Shown: in pieces, positions 5,515 through 5,746 of the stretch
How the letters are laid out: each line of letters starts with the position of its first letter
How positions within the stretch are numbered: the first letter of the stretch is position 1
Source: an uncultured Burkholderiales bacterium
GTDB taxonomy: Bacteria; Pseudomonadota; Gammaproteobacteria; Burkholderiales; Thiobacillaceae
Length of the DNA: 5,746 nt
Direction of reading: 5' to 3'
NCBI GenBank assembly: GCA_937925755.1
Contig: CALAMX010000108.1
Coordinates: forward strand, 1 to 5,746
Translations under genes and position numbers: made by a program
Notes under the pieces: model-generated
Told to the model about the DNA's origin: nothing
Seen by the model: the letters and a program-made list of their open reading frames with translations, nothing else
Database searches by the model: none

Positions 5515-5746
5515 TGAGCCTGCGCGACCCGAACCGAAAGCCGACGCATCCCGGTGCGATCCTGCGTGAGGATGTCCTGCCCGCCTTGGGCATGTCGCAA
5601 ACCGAACTGGCCAGACGGCTGCAAGTGTCCCGTCTGACGGTATCCGAACTGTTGCACGAGAAGCGGCGATTGAGTCCGGCGCTTGCCGTCAGACTGGGCA
5701 AGCTGACGGGCACGAGTGCGGAATCCTGGCTGGCCATGCAAACGGC
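5514..5746 (+). CDS. higA: HigA antitoxin, Xre-type HTH protein (3' end outside window)
   Basis: The first 77 codons are present and the window ends within the gene; the family is usually around 90-110 residues. The N-terminus THPGAILREDVLPALG is the HigA signature, followed by an Xre/Cro-type helix-turn-helix (~27-67: GMSQTELARRL, then QVSRLTVSELLHEKRR, then LSPALAVRLGKLTG). The final visible part, TSAESWLAMQT, matches the family stretch that normally continues toward a YDLW-like sequence. HigA binds and inactivates HigB and represses the operon through the dyad at 5208-5228. Its ATG overlaps the higB TGA by one base. The family match strongly supports this call, and nothing in the visible portion suggests damage. 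Confidence 0.93.
   Translation, partial: MSLRDPNRKPTHPGAILREDVLPALGMSQTELARRLQVSRLTVSELLHEKRRLSPALAVRLGKLTGTSAESWLAMQT

Noticed and set aside
1..5746. CRISPR array, insertion sequence ends or rRNA
   Set aside because: No regularly spaced repeats, no transposase gene with terminal inverted repeats and no rRNA-like stretch were seen.

Overview
The window is 5,746 bases of GC-rich DNA with dense proteobacterial-style coding. The copper ATPase tail, the multi-PAS GGDEF-EAL protein, the P4-type integrase and the HigBA pair all suggest a beta- or gammaproteobacterium. I cannot name the genus from the sequence.

Left part (1-3734), apparently chromosomal backbone. Bases 2-283 encode the C-terminus of a Cu(+)-type P1B ATPase (CopA-like). 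Sixty bases later an 822-residue cytosolic c-di-GMP protein begins (344-2812), with the order PAS-PAS-PAS-GGDEF-EAL. Its GGDEF half looks catalytically complete and has an inhibitory RxxD site. Its EAL half has an altered loop 6 (EDFGMG instead of DDFGTG). A strong extended -10 element lies 8 bases before the start codon, which suggests leaderless transcription. Bases 2813-3104 hold no recognised gene; a weakly supported minus-strand reading frame (2876-3127) covers most of this gap. A 209-residue, probably helical, soluble protein of unknown function follows (3105-3734).

Junction (3735-3968). GC content falls to about 42% over 3841-3960. A 14-base match to the reverse complement of a tRNA-Ser 3' end (3800-3813) is a candidate attachment-site remnant. 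A T-loop-like string, a possible promoter and a perfect 12-base tandem repeat (3933-3956) lie just ahead of the integrase.

Right part (3969-5746), start of an integrated element. A complete P4-like tyrosine recombinase (3969-5213) retains its active-site residues. It is followed at once by a HigB toxin (5236-5514) and a HigA antitoxin cut by the window edge (5514-5746). A perfect 7+7 inverted repeat overlaps the integrase stop codon and the probable higB -10 box, as expected for HigA autorepression. The integrase would move the island and higBA would favour its retention. Most of the window is recognisable biology. The least explained parts are the 209-residue orphan protein, the minus-strand frame beside it, and the fine structure of the island junction.
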